Shown here: positions 34,130-44,679 of the stretch, piece by piece | How positions within the stretch are numbered: position 1 is the first letter of the stretch | How the letters are laid out: each line of letters starts with the position of its first letter | Origin: Pedococcus cremeus | Lineage (GTDB): Bacteria; Actinomycetota; Actinomycetes; Actinomycetales; Dermatophilaceae | DNA: 64,000 nt | Direction: 5' to 3' | NCBI RefSeq assembly: GCF_900111375.1 | Contig: NZ_FOHB01000007.1 | Span: forward strand, 186,001-250,000 | Notes under the pieces: generated by a model | Seen by the model: only the letters and a program-made list of their open reading frames with translations | Told to the model about the DNA's origin: nothing | Databases searched by the model: none | Position numbers and translations under genes: made by a program

Positions 34130-35191
34130 ATGGCCCGCACGCTCTTCGACCCCATCACGCTGCGCTCGACCGAGGTGCGAAACCGCATCTGGGTCTCGCC
34201 GATGTGCCAGTACTCGGCGACGGACGGCGTGGTCAACGACTGGCACCTGGTGCATCTCGGCTCGTTCGCGCGTGGGGGAGCGGGGCTGGTCTTCACGGAG
34301 GCCGCCGCTGTGTCGCCGGAGGGGCGGATCAGCCCCCAGGACGCTGGCATCTGGAACGACGAGCAGGTGCAGGCGTGGTCGCGGATCACTGAGTTCATCC
34401 GCTCGCAAGGTGCGACGCCGGGCATCCAGTTGGCTCACGCCGGCCGCAAGGCCTCGGTCAACCCGCCGTGGGTGCACGGCACAGCCGGACCGGACGAGGG
34501 CGGTTGGGAACCGGTGGGTCCCGACGGCAACGCGTTCGGTCGGCTGCTGATCCCTCGGGCCCTGTCGCTGGCTGAGGTGCAGGAGGTGCCCGGTCTGTTC
34601 GCCGCGGCAGCCGAGCGTGCCCTGCGCGCTGGCTTCGAGGTCCTCGAGATCCACGCCGCACACGGCTATCTGCTGCACGAGCTCCTCTCGCCGCTGTCGA
34701 ACAGCCGCACCGACGCCTATGGCGGGGACTTCGAGGGACGCACCCGCCTGCTGATGGAGACGTATGCCGCGGTGCGTGCCGCTGTGGGGGAGGACGCGCC
34801 GGTCGTGGTGCGCCTGTCGGCGACCGACTGGGTCGAGGGCGGCTGGTCACTGGACGACACCGTGCAGGTGTCCCGGCTGCTTGCTGCTGCAGGAGCGGAC
34901 CTCATCGACTGCTCGTCAGGCGGGAACGACCCGAGGCAGGAGATCACCGTCGGACCGGGCTACCAGGTGCCGTTCGCCGCTGAGGTGCGTCGCTCCGCTG
35001 GGGTGGCCACGGGTGCGGTCGGACTCATCACCGAGCCGAAGCAGGCGGCCGACATCCTGGCCGACGGGTCGGCCGACGTGGTGCTGCTCGCCCGGGAGCT
35101 GCTGCGTGAGCCGCACTGGCCCCTACGGGCGGCCGCAGAGCTGGGCGGCGAGGTCCGTTGGCCCGAGCAGTACCTCCGAGCCACGTGGTGA
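34130..35191 (+). CDS. Old-yellow-enzyme family NADPH dehydrogenase, YqjM type
   Basis: 353 residues from ATG 34130. The FMN-site residues match the thermophilic-like/YqjM class: P-M-C-Q-Y with Cys26 and Tyr28 at the same positions as in YqjM, the Q-L-A-H-A-G-R-K motif near 105, E-I-H-A-A-H-G-Y-L-L-H-E near 170, and V-G-L-I-T near 303 for the FMN phosphate. It reduces activated C=C bonds with NAD(P)H, often in oxidative or electrophile stress. No operon partner. Confidence 0.92.
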   Translation: MARTLFDPITLRSTEVRNRIWVSPMCQYSATDGVVNDWHLVHLGSFARGGAGLVFTEAAAVSPEGRISPQDAGIWNDEQVQAWSRITEFIRSQGATPGIQLAHAGRKASVNPPWVHGTAGPDEGGWEPVGPDGNAFGRLLIPRALSLAEVQEVPGLFAAAAERALRAGFEVLEIHAAHGYLLHELLSPLSNSRTDAYGGDFEGRTRLLMETYAAVRAAVGEDAPVVVRLSATDWVEGGWSLDDTVQVSRLLAAAGADLIDCSSGGNDPRQEITVGPGYQVPFAAEVRRSAGVATGAVGLITEPKQAADILADGSADVVLLARELLREPHWPLRAAAELGGEVRWPEQYLRATW

Positions 35192-35289
35192 AAGCGACAG
35201 GGCATGTCACCGGGGTCGTCTGTCGTCGTCCCGGCTGGTGCGGGGTGTGAATCTCAAGTGTGACGATGAACCCCCAGCATTAAGTCGAG

Positions 35290-37146
35290 TTACCGTTCGC
35301 CCGTACTGGATGATGTGCAGCTGGCGTCATCTGATGTGGCGCTCGGCTTGAAGACAGAGATGCCCGAACCACCCGGGGACTGGCTGCCCGCGACCGTCGA
35401 GATCTTGCCAACAGCCTCGTAGCCACGGTCGTAGTCGAGTCCGAGAGCCTTCAGGACCGCGGTGTGGTCTATGGCCTTCCCGCCGCTGGAAACAAGCAGC
35501 CATGCCCCGCTTGCGACACACCGGTCTCGGGACAAGGCGTAGGTGGCGGAGGTCGTACTGTTCGGTCCGTCGTTAAGAAGCCACGCCTGGCCCGCGGCTC
35601 TGGCTCCAACCGCGTAGATGAAACCCGGCGATACTCCTGTGAAGTCGATGATCCTAGTGTCGCGGGTCATCCCATGCGATTGCATTACCGTTCGCATCGA
35701 CGAAATTTCGGCGGCCTGATTCGGTGAGAGCCGCACTTCGCTGCTTCCCGGCCCCAGTTGGGTGGGAACGGTTGCCTCGAGCAAAGAGCCTTGATGATAA
35801 GGAAGCCAGATGCTGGCGCTGAGAAGGGTTTCCGTGATGAGCACTCCGTAGCCTAAGCAAGCTAACGACATGCGATTCCCCACCGAGCCACGGCCGGCGA
35901 GGGCGAGGCCAGCCGACATGAGCCAGAAGGTCGAAGCCCTGCCTGCCGAGCTCCAGTAGTTGTTGTTGGTCCCAAAGGCGTGCACCAACGGCAAGACGAG
36001 CAGAATCACGATGAACAGACGATCGGTCTGCGGCTTGGCGGTCGATACTCCTAGGGACGTGGTCCGTCCGATCTTCGCAAGCGCTACAACTCCGCCGATC
36101 AAGGTCATCCCTGGGAGTAGGCACAGAAGCGCGGAAGCATCGGTAATGCTCGAACCATCCCGACCGCTCCCCACCAACGCGAAGACCGCCACTGAAGACA
36201 AACCGGCTGCGACGATGAGCAGCATCGAGACGGCAACGCCACGGCGATCCACGGATGAAACGCCAGGCAGGCACCACGACGCCATGCCCAGGCAGGTGGC
36301 CGCGAGCAGCCCCATGAGAGCTATCGCCGGCAGCAGGACCACAGGGTCTAGGCGGATGAGGGCTGGATGATTGCCCAGAAGTTCGGTCACCTTCGCGCCT
36401 GCGGCAACGGTGTCGACAATGTGCGCGGGGGGTTGTCGCACGAGAATGGCGGTCCCCAGTCCTACGGCGGCAGCGCAAGCAAGTGCGACCGTGAGTCCCC
36501 GCAGGTACCGGCGGACGTCGGAGAAGCTCACGAAGATGATAAGGATGCCAAGGACTGCGGCGGTTGTGGGTTTGGCACCAAACGCGACCGCCTCGCCGAT
36601 GCCCGCGACTGCCCAACCCAGCCAGCCCCTGAGTCCCGTCGAGTACAAGCCGGGTCCCAGCCCGGCTACGGTGATGGCGACAGATTGGAGCGCCAGACTG
36701 TTGTACGAAGGGCTGATCGGCATGCCCGCGTAAATGAGAAGGCCCATAGCGCCTGTCCCGCCGGCCAATGCCAAGCGGAGAGGTCGCGGGGGCGCCTGAT
36801 GGCGCGAAGGGACGCCCACACCTAACACCACCCACCCGGCAACCGCGCAACAGAGAAACGTCATCGCGATTCCAGCTGCGCGCACCCGCGCCACGTCGGC
36901 GCCAAGAACGTCATACAACGGGTGGTAGATCCAACCGAACAGCAGCACGGTTGACTTGTCGTCTCCCGGATGGCTGATCGCGTTGAGATACATCCCCTCG
37001 TCCGTGAAGTCGTACCCTCGACTGATTGCCGGGAGCGTGAGAAGCGGAGCCACCACTATGACGACGGCGGCAAGGCCGTATATGAATGGACTTGGACCAG
37101 GCCTGTGGGCAAGGGCGGTTCTCATAACCAAACGGAGTTGGGCCAC
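35290..37146 (-). CDS. GT-C-like polytopic membrane protein with C-terminal extracellular domain
   Basis: 618 residues from GTG 37146, six bases after the stop of the upstream GT2 gene (ATG 37125 is the alternative). The first extracytoplasmic loop has the acidic motif Y-D-F-T-D-E-G-M-Y-L near residue 45, the usual catalytic site position in GT39/ArnT-type enzymes. About 11 spans follow, and the final roughly 160 residues are soluble and Ser-rich. It probably transfers a sugar from the polyprenyl-phosphate sugar made by the adjacent GT2 protein. GC is visibly lower than in the core. Confidence 0.78.
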   Translation of the reverse strand: MAQLRLVMRTALAHRPGPSPFIYGLAAVVIVVAPLLTLPAISRGYDFTDEGMYLNAISHPGDDKSTVLLFGWIYHPLYDVLGADVARVRAAGIAMTFLCCAVAGWVVLGVGVPSRHQAPPRPLRLALAGGTGAMGLLIYAGMPISPSYNSLALQSVAITVAGLGPGLYSTGLRGWLGWAVAGIGEAVAFGAKPTTAAVLGILIIFVSFSDVRRYLRGLTVALACAAAVGLGTAILVRQPPAHIVDTVAAGAKVTELLGNHPALIRLDPVVLLPAIALMGLLAATCLGMASWCLPGVSSVDRRGVAVSMLLIVAAGLSSVAVFALVGSGRDGSSITDASALLCLLPGMTLIGGVVALAKIGRTTSLGVSTAKPQTDRLFIVILLVLPLVHAFGTNNNYWSSAGRASTFWLMSAGLALAGRGSVGNRMSLACLGYGVLITETLLSASIWLPYHQGSLLEATVPTQLGPGSSEVRLSPNQAAEISSMRTVMQSHGMTRDTRIIDFTGVSPGFIYAVGARAAGQAWLLNDGPNSTTSATYALSRDRCVASGAWLLVSSGGKAIDHTAVLKALGLDYDRGYEAVGKISTVAGSQSPGGSGISVFKPSATSDDASCTSSSTGER

Positions 37147-37152
37147 ACGGAC

Positions 37153-38088
37153 TCAGCGGGCTGTGTTGTCCTGGATGTCCAGGACCATGGCGTAGATCAA
37201 CATGTGAAATCCGCTGAGAAGCGGAGCCACAGCGAGGACCACGGTGCCCGCACTGGCGGTCGCTGGCCCGAGAGTGTGGACGGCAGTCCAAAGGCTGATG
37301 GCCAGACCGACGCCAGTGAGCACGAGGCCCCCGAACAGCATGAGGGCCACGGCAGAGAAGGACTGCAGGACGTACTTCCACCAGATTCGGGACCAGAAGC
37401 CGCGAGCCAGGTGGCGAACCGCCCGCGGCGCCTGCTTGCGCAGGTTTATGCCGGAGACTTCGTCACCGTACTGCGCCGGGATGGCTACATCGACTGCGCG
37501 AACGCGCTGGATGTTGAGGTGGATGAGTAGATCGTTCTCGAACTCATACCGCCGTTCGATTTGGGACAGGTCCAGTCGCAGCAGTGCCTCACGGCTGATA
37601 GCCGTGTAGCCGTTCAGTGGATCGAAGAGGTTCCAGTAGCCCGAAGCCGCCTTGGTGAGGAACGAGAGTGCCAGGTTGCCGAGGATCCGGTGCCTGGGCA
37701 TGCCGGCGAAGGAACCCTTGCCGTAGAAGCGGTTGCCCTTGGTGAACTGCGCCTCACCTGAGGCGATCGGGTCCAGCAGGGCAGGCAGGTAGTCCGGGTC
37801 CATCTGTGCGTCGCCAGCCATGACAACCGAGACGTCCGCATCGAGCACGAGCGCCTCGGCGTGGCCGGTCAGGATTGCCCCACCAACACCTTGGTTCTCG
37901 ATGAGGGTGATCACTTGCGCCCGGGAGTCGCCCACCGCCTTCGCAGCCTCGGCTGTGCCATCAGAGCTGGCGTCGTCGACGACGATGATGTGGTCCACAA
38001 AGTCAGGCATGGTCGACACGGTGCGGCCGATGAGCCGCTCCTCGTTGTGGGCGGGCACCACCACCGCGACCCGGAGCCCTCGGTACAT
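37153..38088 (-). CDS. Polyprenyl-phosphate glycosyltransferase, DPM1/GtrB-like
   Basis: 311 residues from ATG 38088 (TAGGAGGG upstream). The GT2 core shows V-V-V-P-A-H-N-E-E (about 9), I-I-V-V-D-D-A-S-S-D-G-T (about 34), M-A-G-D-A-Q-M-D-P-D-Y-L (about 90, metal site) and D-P-L-N-G-Y-T-A (about 155). Two membrane spans lie at about 235-305. This is the layout of GtrB/DPM1-type enzymes that charge polyprenyl phosphate with a hexose on the cytosolic face. The next gene, a GT-C-like protein, would use that donor outside. Confidence 0.92.
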   Translation of the reverse strand: MYRGLRVAVVVPAHNEERLIGRTVSTMPDFVDHIIVVDDASSDGTAEAAKAVGDSRAQVITLIENQGVGGAILTGHAEALVLDADVSVVMAGDAQMDPDYLPALLDPIASGEAQFTKGNRFYGKGSFAGMPRHRILGNLALSFLTKAASGYWNLFDPLNGYTAISREALLRLDLSQIERRYEFENDLLIHLNIQRVRAVDVAIPAQYGDEVSGINLRKQAPRAVRHLARGFWSRIWWKYVLQSFSAVALMLFGGLVLTGVGLAISLWTAVHTLGPATASAGTVVLAVAPLLSGFHMLIYAMVLDIQDNTAR

Positions 38089-38210
38089 GAATCCCTCCTA
38101 CCGGACACCAGCACGGTAGGAACCGGTCCGCAGGCAGGGAAGGCCATGAGGCGGGTTAGGGATGTTCGGCGTGCTAAACCCGACCAAACGGCCGATATGG
38201 GGCTGACTCG

Positions 38211-39641
38211 TCACGGGGCGATGAGGAGGACGTAGCCAGCGTCCCTGCCACGCTCCTGCCACCCGTTTGTGCGAAGTGCATCGACCAGGGGGAGGTGCTG
38301 CTCGACGATGGCAGCTGCAGGTGCGAAGTGGGCGAGGCCCTGCTCCCAGCCGCGTCGGGCCGCCATGACGTCAAGGTAGTCCCGCGCCGAACTCGGCCCG
38401 TACAGCTCCACCCTGGTGTCAGCCGTCTGCGCGATGCCGGGGTACCTATACATGAGCCATCCGCCGAGAAGATCGGAGTTGTAGACGACGGTGCCTCGCG
38501 GCATCGCCGCGAGGGTGCGGTCGAACGCGTGTGGGACCCCTGTCTGGTTGCGAGGACCACCCGCAGCAAGCGCCGCCGACAAGGCCACGGCGAGAAGCGC
38601 TGCCAGGCCCAGAAACCCTCGCTCGCCCCTTGACGCGGCCATCCACGGCCGGCCAATCATGGCGTTGAGCGCCGATGCCGCGAGCGGCGCGATGACGATC
38701 GCCCCCACCGCGACGGTGCGCATGCTGCTGACACCCCAGGCGAGCGCGACCAGCCACAGGGCCAGCGTCGTCCATGAGAAGGTCCTGCGAGCCAGGAGCC
38801 ACCCGAGTGGCACCAGGAGCAGCAATGTGGCAGTCGCGATGACCGAGGGTGTGGGCGTGGTGGGCAGGCGCCACTCCTGGATGTAGGGACTCACCGCCCG
38901 CACGGCGCGAAACGACCCAAGCAACGCGGGACCGACGGGGGTTAGTACCGCAAGAAGCGCACTACCCGCAGGAATTGCCGCGAGTCGTACTGCCGCCCGG
39001 AGGTCGATGCGGCGGTCCAGCGCTAGACCGGCAACGGCTGCGATGCCGACCGTGATGCCGACGACCCAGGTGCCGTGCGAGCAGGACCAGACGTACGACA
39101 CGGCCATTAGCCACCACCGCGGTCGGACGTCTGTGGTGGTCCGCAGCCACGCGTCCAGGGTCACGGCGAGGAGGGCGAACCCGACGAGCTGGGGGCGAGG
39201 GCTGAGACTGTCTGCAGTGCCCAACACGGCCACACCGGCGACCAACGCTGCCGGGAGCCCGCCCGCTTGGCGCCGGCACGCGGCGTAGAGCAGGAGGCAG
39301 ACGGTCAAGCGCCCCACTTGCGCAAGCCACGCTACGGCGGCGAGTCCTCCGACATGGTCGGCAGCAGCGAAGATCAGTTCGGGTAGCCACTGGTTGAGTA
39401 CCCACGGACCGGTGGTGAACCGGGAGAACGGGTCTGGACCGCTGAACTGCCAGGTGTCCCAGAGGTAGCGGCCTGCCAAGACATGCCACGGAGTGTCCGG
39501 GTCGGAGATTCCCGCCGCGGCGTGTCGAGATAGTGAGAGCAGGAGTAGGCCGAAAGCAACTGCGGGTGCCCACTTGAGCAGGTTGGGTTCGGCGCGTTCG
39601 GCCGCCGCCCGCGAAGTCGCTTTCTGGACCGAGACGGTCAT
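38211..39641 (-). CDS. Polytopic membrane protein, D-x-x-x-W-H family, copy 1
   Basis: 476 residues from ATG 39641, overlapping the stop of the upstream gene (ATGA). About 11 spans. The first outer loop contains I-S-D-P-D-T-P-W-H-V-L-A-G-R-Y-L, then D-P-F-S-R-F and N-Q-W-L-P-E, followed by S-P-R-P-Q-L-V-G-F and R-P-R-W-W-L. The C-terminal domain has G-T-V-V-Y-N-S-D-L-L-G-G-W-L-M. The same motif set recurs at 57054 and 58547. The loop position resembles GT-C enzymes, so a sugar transferase role is plausible but unproven. Confidence 0.78.
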   Translation of the reverse strand: MTVSVQKATSRAAAERAEPNLLKWAPAVAFGLLLLSLSRHAAAGISDPDTPWHVLAGRYLWDTWQFSGPDPFSRFTTGPWVLNQWLPELIFAAADHVGGLAAVAWLAQVGRLTVCLLLYAACRRQAGGLPAALVAGVAVLGTADSLSPRPQLVGFALLAVTLDAWLRTTTDVRPRWWLMAVSYVWSCSHGTWVVGITVGIAAVAGLALDRRIDLRAAVRLAAIPAGSALLAVLTPVGPALLGSFRAVRAVSPYIQEWRLPTTPTPSVIATATLLLLVPLGWLLARRTFSWTTLALWLVALAWGVSSMRTVAVGAIVIAPLAASALNAMIGRPWMAASRGERGFLGLAALLAVALSAALAAGGPRNQTGVPHAFDRTLAAMPRGTVVYNSDLLGGWLMYRYPGIAQTADTRVELYGPSSARDYLDVMAARRGWEQGLAHFAPAAAIVEQHLPLVDALRTNGWQERGRDAGYVLLIAP

Positions 39642-41917
39642 TGGAGCGACCTCGGGCTGGCGGCGGCGAACTGCTGCAGGCTGGCGGCGTTGACCACCCC
39701 ATTGGCGTCGACCCGCAGGTTCGACAGCCGCAGTGCGGCGACGACGGACCCGGCGGTGCCGGGAACTGACTCGGCTCTGCCGTCGGTGGAGACCTCGACC
39801 CGCGTCGAGCCCGGTTGGACGGTCAGAGCCAGCGACACCAGCTCTGAGCGGTTCGCGGACACCGTGACCCTGCGCTGGGCTCCCGGCGCCGTCACCACAA
39901 CTGTGCGCTGGGTGGGACCGATGCCCTCGAGCCGAAAAGTCAACGTGAGGGGACGAGGCCCCCTGCCCATGTTGGCCAGGGTGATTACGGTGGATGGTCC
40001 GGTCCACTGGAACGGATCGGTCCCGCTCGTGTCAATGAGCGATCCCGCGGCGCTGACGACCACCGGCTGGAGCACCGCGTCGCGGCGCGAGTGGTCGGCG
40101 CGCAGCCGCCGCAGGTCGTACGCGTCGAGCGCCTCTGGGACGGCGCTCGCTACCGGTACGCCGGCAACGCGTCTGATGTCGGCGCTGGGGTCGTCGCCAC
40201 CGGCATACCCATCACGGTCTACCTCGACCGCGCAGAAACCAGCGGCCGCGATGTCGTCAAGCAGCTGTGGTGTGCGGGCGACGGGCAGCGCGAGCTGCCA
40301 GTCTGCGCGCGCGGTGCCACGGATGGCGCCGTAGCTCCACGACAGCCCCTTAGGGGCGAACGTGCTCGGAAGGAGGTGGTCGTAGTCGCCCATCCGCCCC
40401 GGCGGTGGCTCCTCGGGAAACGAGACGACTGGTAGTTGGAACACTGGGCAGTCCCCGACCTCGCGATGAAGTGCAACTGTGTATGCCGTGAGGTCGGCGG
40501 TGCGGTGCCGCAGCGCCTCATAGTGTGGCGCCGCAGCGGGACTCGTCTGGTCGAATACGCCCACGAGCGTGACGATGGCGGCGAGCGGCCAGACGAGTCG
40601 GCGGCCCCTTTGTGCCCCAACCCGCGTGAGGGCGAGACCGACGACAAGCAGGCCCAGCAGTCCGACCAGCACCACGAACCGAGACCATGTCCGGATCTGG
40701 GGCGTGACGAAGAGTGCGACGAGTGACCCAAGTCCGCCCCTTGTGTAGAAGCCCAGGCAGATGACGGCGAGGGCAGAAAGGAGTCCGGGCAGCGGACCCA
40801 CACGACGGCCGGTGAGCAGGGCAGCGAACGTCGTCACAAGGAGCGCTCCAAGGCCGACGAGGGCGACTACGCCGAGGGCAGGCCGTTCAACGCTGGGCGT
40901 GGTCGCGACGCCGTAGGCGTTGGTGAGGAAACGCAGCGGCTCGCTGCGATGCTCGTACCAGGGCAGAACCAGGTCGATGAGTCTGCCTGCATACGTCTCG
41001 GACTCGCCGATGACGCGCTGGGCCGGTAGGCCTCCGGTGACCTGGTCGCCAGCCCGGCCGCGGGTCACGGCGACGAGCGATATCGCGCAGAGTCCGCCGA
41101 CCGCCGCGGCCACCCCAGCCCCCGGTAGCAGGTTACGTGGACGTGTGCCCGTGACCAGACGCAGAAGGAGCACGCCGCTGATGAGGAGCAGGGTGAAGGC
41201 GACGTAGTAGACGTCGGCCAACCCGACCGCGACGCCCATGGCTATGAGCCGCATGGCAGACCAGCGGGCGGCCGTGGCGCCAGGACCGCGCAAGTCTGAG
41301 AGCTGGGGCCACAGCCTGTTTCCTCGGGCCACCTCGACGACGAGCCAGAGTGCGAGCGGGACCATCCAGTACGCCGCGAGCCAGAGATGGGCGAACCAGA
41401 CCTGGTGCCCGGGGAGCACAGCAAAGAGCACACCTACGACAACGGCCCCGGGGCGGCCAACCCTCAGGTGGCGCGCAAGCCAGTAGGCGGACAGAGCGGC
41501 GAGGGGAAACTGCGCGATGAAGAAAAGGGCACTGACGGTGGCCGGGCTGCCGCCGAACAGGCCAAGCAGTCGGATCGTGGCGAAGTTCAGGACGTCGGCG
41601 GTGGAGTGCCAAGACGGGTTGAGGCCGTCTGGCGCGCCAATGCGGGACGTTGGGGCGTACCAGCCTTGCTCGAGGATCGTACGCACCTGCATGAGCACAT
41701 AGGACGCGTCACCGTCGAGGCCCATGGGAAGGCCCGGTCGCCACTGCCACAACCGCAACGCCTGAGCTGCTGCCGCCAGGGACGACACCGTAACCACCAG
41801 GGGGCCAGCGAGGGGGTCTGCCCAGATTCTGCGTCGCCGAGAAGGGACGCGGGCTGCCGCGGGGCGCCGAGCGGTGACGCTGGCAAGGTGGTCCTTGGGG
41901 GCGCGCGTCACGGTCAC
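39638..41917 (-). CDS. Large polytopic membrane protein with C-terminal beta-sandwich-like region
   Basis: 759 residues from GTG 41917; a -10-like CATACT ends 7 nt before it. Residues about 35-460 hold roughly 12 spans. The first outer loop reads M-G-L-D-G-D-A-S-Y-V-L-M-Q, a GT-C-like acidic site, and N-P-S-W-H-S-T-A-D follows. Residues about 480-759 are extracellular: first an alpha/beta part with P-V-F-Q-L-P-V-V-S-F-P, then a strand-rich part with Thr/Val repeats. It overlaps the downstream D-x-x-x-W-H protein, suggesting joint action. Exact function unknown. Confidence 0.75.
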   Translation of the reverse strand: MTVTRAPKDHLASVTARRPAAARVPSRRRRIWADPLAGPLVVTVSSLAAAAQALRLWQWRPGLPMGLDGDASYVLMQVRTILEQGWYAPTSRIGAPDGLNPSWHSTADVLNFATIRLLGLFGGSPATVSALFFIAQFPLAALSAYWLARHLRVGRPGAVVVGVLFAVLPGHQVWFAHLWLAAYWMVPLALWLVVEVARGNRLWPQLSDLRGPGATAARWSAMRLIAMGVAVGLADVYYVAFTLLLISGVLLLRLVTGTRPRNLLPGAGVAAAVGGLCAISLVAVTRGRAGDQVTGGLPAQRVIGESETYAGRLIDLVLPWYEHRSEPLRFLTNAYGVATTPSVERPALGVVALVGLGALLVTTFAALLTGRRVGPLPGLLSALAVICLGFYTRGGLGSLVALFVTPQIRTWSRFVVLVGLLGLLVVGLALTRVGAQRGRRLVWPLAAIVTLVGVFDQTSPAAAPHYEALRHRTADLTAYTVALHREVGDCPVFQLPVVSFPEEPPPGRMGDYDHLLPSTFAPKGLSWSYGAIRGTARADWQLALPVARTPQLLDDIAAAGFCAVEVDRDGYAGGDDPSADIRRVAGVPVASAVPEALDAYDLRRLRADHSRRDAVLQPVVVSAAGSLIDTSGTDPFQWTGPSTVITLANMGRGPRPLTLTFRLEGIGPTQRTVVVTAPGAQRRVTVSANRSELVSLALTVQPGSTRVEVSTDGRAESVPGTAGSVVAALRLSNLRVDANGVVNAASLQQFAAASPRSLQ

Positions 41918-42075
41918 GCGTAGAAGTATGCGTTGGTTCGTCCCGGGTCGGGCGTGGCCGCGCGGAAGGGAGCCAAAGGGACGACCTGCCCCCGGTGGTG
42001 CAGCTCATGGTGGACTGGGACAAGCGGGCGGACGACAGGGACGACAGCAGGGGTACGGGGATCCCGACGCAGTCA

Positions 42076-42942
42076 TCAGCCTTGGTCGCCTGGGCTGCGG
42101 GTCACTTCACCCCGTACGAGTGGCGAGAGCAGGTGATCCTCCGCCGCAGGTTGCATGCGCAAGCGGGGGAGTGCCGCAAGCAGGGCGAACGAGCCCATCC
42201 CTACGACCGGAGTGGCGAGCAGCATGACCGGCGCCAAGACCCAAGGCCGGTCCCGTCGGGCCCCCCAAGCGAGCAGCACAAGCGCCACGGGCAGGCGCAG
42301 CCACAATGGCGGGACGAACGCCAGGCTTGCCGCGCCGGTGTCCCCGCGATGCGAGGTGAGGAAGTCGAACCACTGCCTCCACAGGTCGGGGGCGCTGGCG
42401 ATCGACACAGCGGTAACGGCGGCGAAGGCGGCGGCAAACCCAGTGAGTCGGCCCCAGTCCCCTCGGATCAGAAACCACAAAGGGCCCGGTGTTGGCAGTA
42501 CCTTCGTCAGGGCGGCCAGTACCCACGGCCACCCTCTTCCCAGCCCGAGGACGGCAACGACCGCCAGTAGCCAGTAGATGTTTCCCGACAGGATCTCGGG
42601 GGTGAATGCGAACCACAACGGCAAGCCCACCGATAGTCGGAGGGGTCGCAGCAGCCAGCCGGTGCCGACTGCGGCTGCCCCCACGAACAGAGCACAGAAC
42701 GCCGGCCAAGGCAGGTGGGCGAGCGGCCAGATGAGTTGCGCGAAGGCAGGGCTGTAGTTGTAGGCGTCGATCTGGCCCGGAGGGACGTCGTACAGGGAGC
42801 CGGGCCACGCGAGAAAATAGGCGTGGGCGTCCCATCCGAGCCCGTGCCGAAGCGCCCCGCGGACCGCCACGTACGTGTCTGCCACCCCGATGACGATGGC
42901 GAGGTCGCGCGGCAATCGGTCGCGTACTGACACAGTCCCCAC
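42076..42942 (-). CDS. GT87 (DUF2029)-like membrane mannosyltransferase
   Basis: 288 residues from GTG 42942, chosen because the -10 TAGCGT (complement of 42950-42955) ends 7 nt upstream. The open frame extends further, but without support. The early loop carries G-W-D-A-H-A-Y-F-L-A-W, then Y-N-Y-S-P-A-F-A-Q-L-I-W-P, the hallmark of GT87 alpha-mannosyltransferases related to PimE. About eight spans, shorter than the usual 400 or so residues. Likely uses polyprenyl-phosphate-mannose. Divergent from sahH. Confidence 0.78.
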   Translation of the reverse strand: MGTVSVRDRLPRDLAIVIGVADTYVAVRGALRHGLGWDAHAYFLAWPGSLYDVPPGQIDAYNYSPAFAQLIWPLAHLPWPAFCALFVGAAAVGTGWLLRPLRLSVGLPLWFAFTPEILSGNIYWLLAVVAVLGLGRGWPWVLAALTKVLPTPGPLWFLIRGDWGRLTGFAAAFAAVTAVSIASAPDLWRQWFDFLTSHRGDTGAASLAFVPPLWLRLPVALVLLAWGARRDRPWVLAPVMLLATPVVGMGSFALLAALPRLRMQPAAEDHLLSPLVRGEVTRSPGDQG

Positions 42943-43031
42943 CGTGGGCACGCTAGCGGACGAGGGCCTTCGCAGCCCGAAGGCCGCCACCCGTCGGTCC
43001 GTTCGGTTGGGGTCCGCGAGCGTTGCCCCGC

Positions 43032-44567
<1,536 letters not shown>

Positions 44568-44591
44568 GCCCGCCGGTTCAGGAACGCACCG

Positions 44592-44625
44592 GTATGCCGC
44601 CCGCTCACCCGAGCGGGCGGCATAC
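44592..44625. terminator. Perfect 15-bp hairpin terminator after sahH
   Basis: 44592-44606 pairs perfectly with 44611-44625 around the loop ACCC. Its ends are GTATGCC and GGCATAC, the heptamer over-represented in this genome. It lies between convergent sahH and an acyltransferase gene. Confidence 0.85.
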
Positions 44626-44679
44626 GCATCTCTCCGAGCCTCACGTGAGGGTCCTTGCTTCGACCGTTTCGCGTCGTCG

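Noticed and set aside
36911-37381. Small frames overlapping the GT2/GT-C junction
   Set aside because: They lie in the wrong frame of two well-supported genes and lack ribosome-binding sites.
41918-42075. Possible small gene between the two membrane-protein genes
   Set aside because: No frame there has a plausible start, ribosome-binding site or composition. It is best seen as a promoter region and 3' untranslated DNA.
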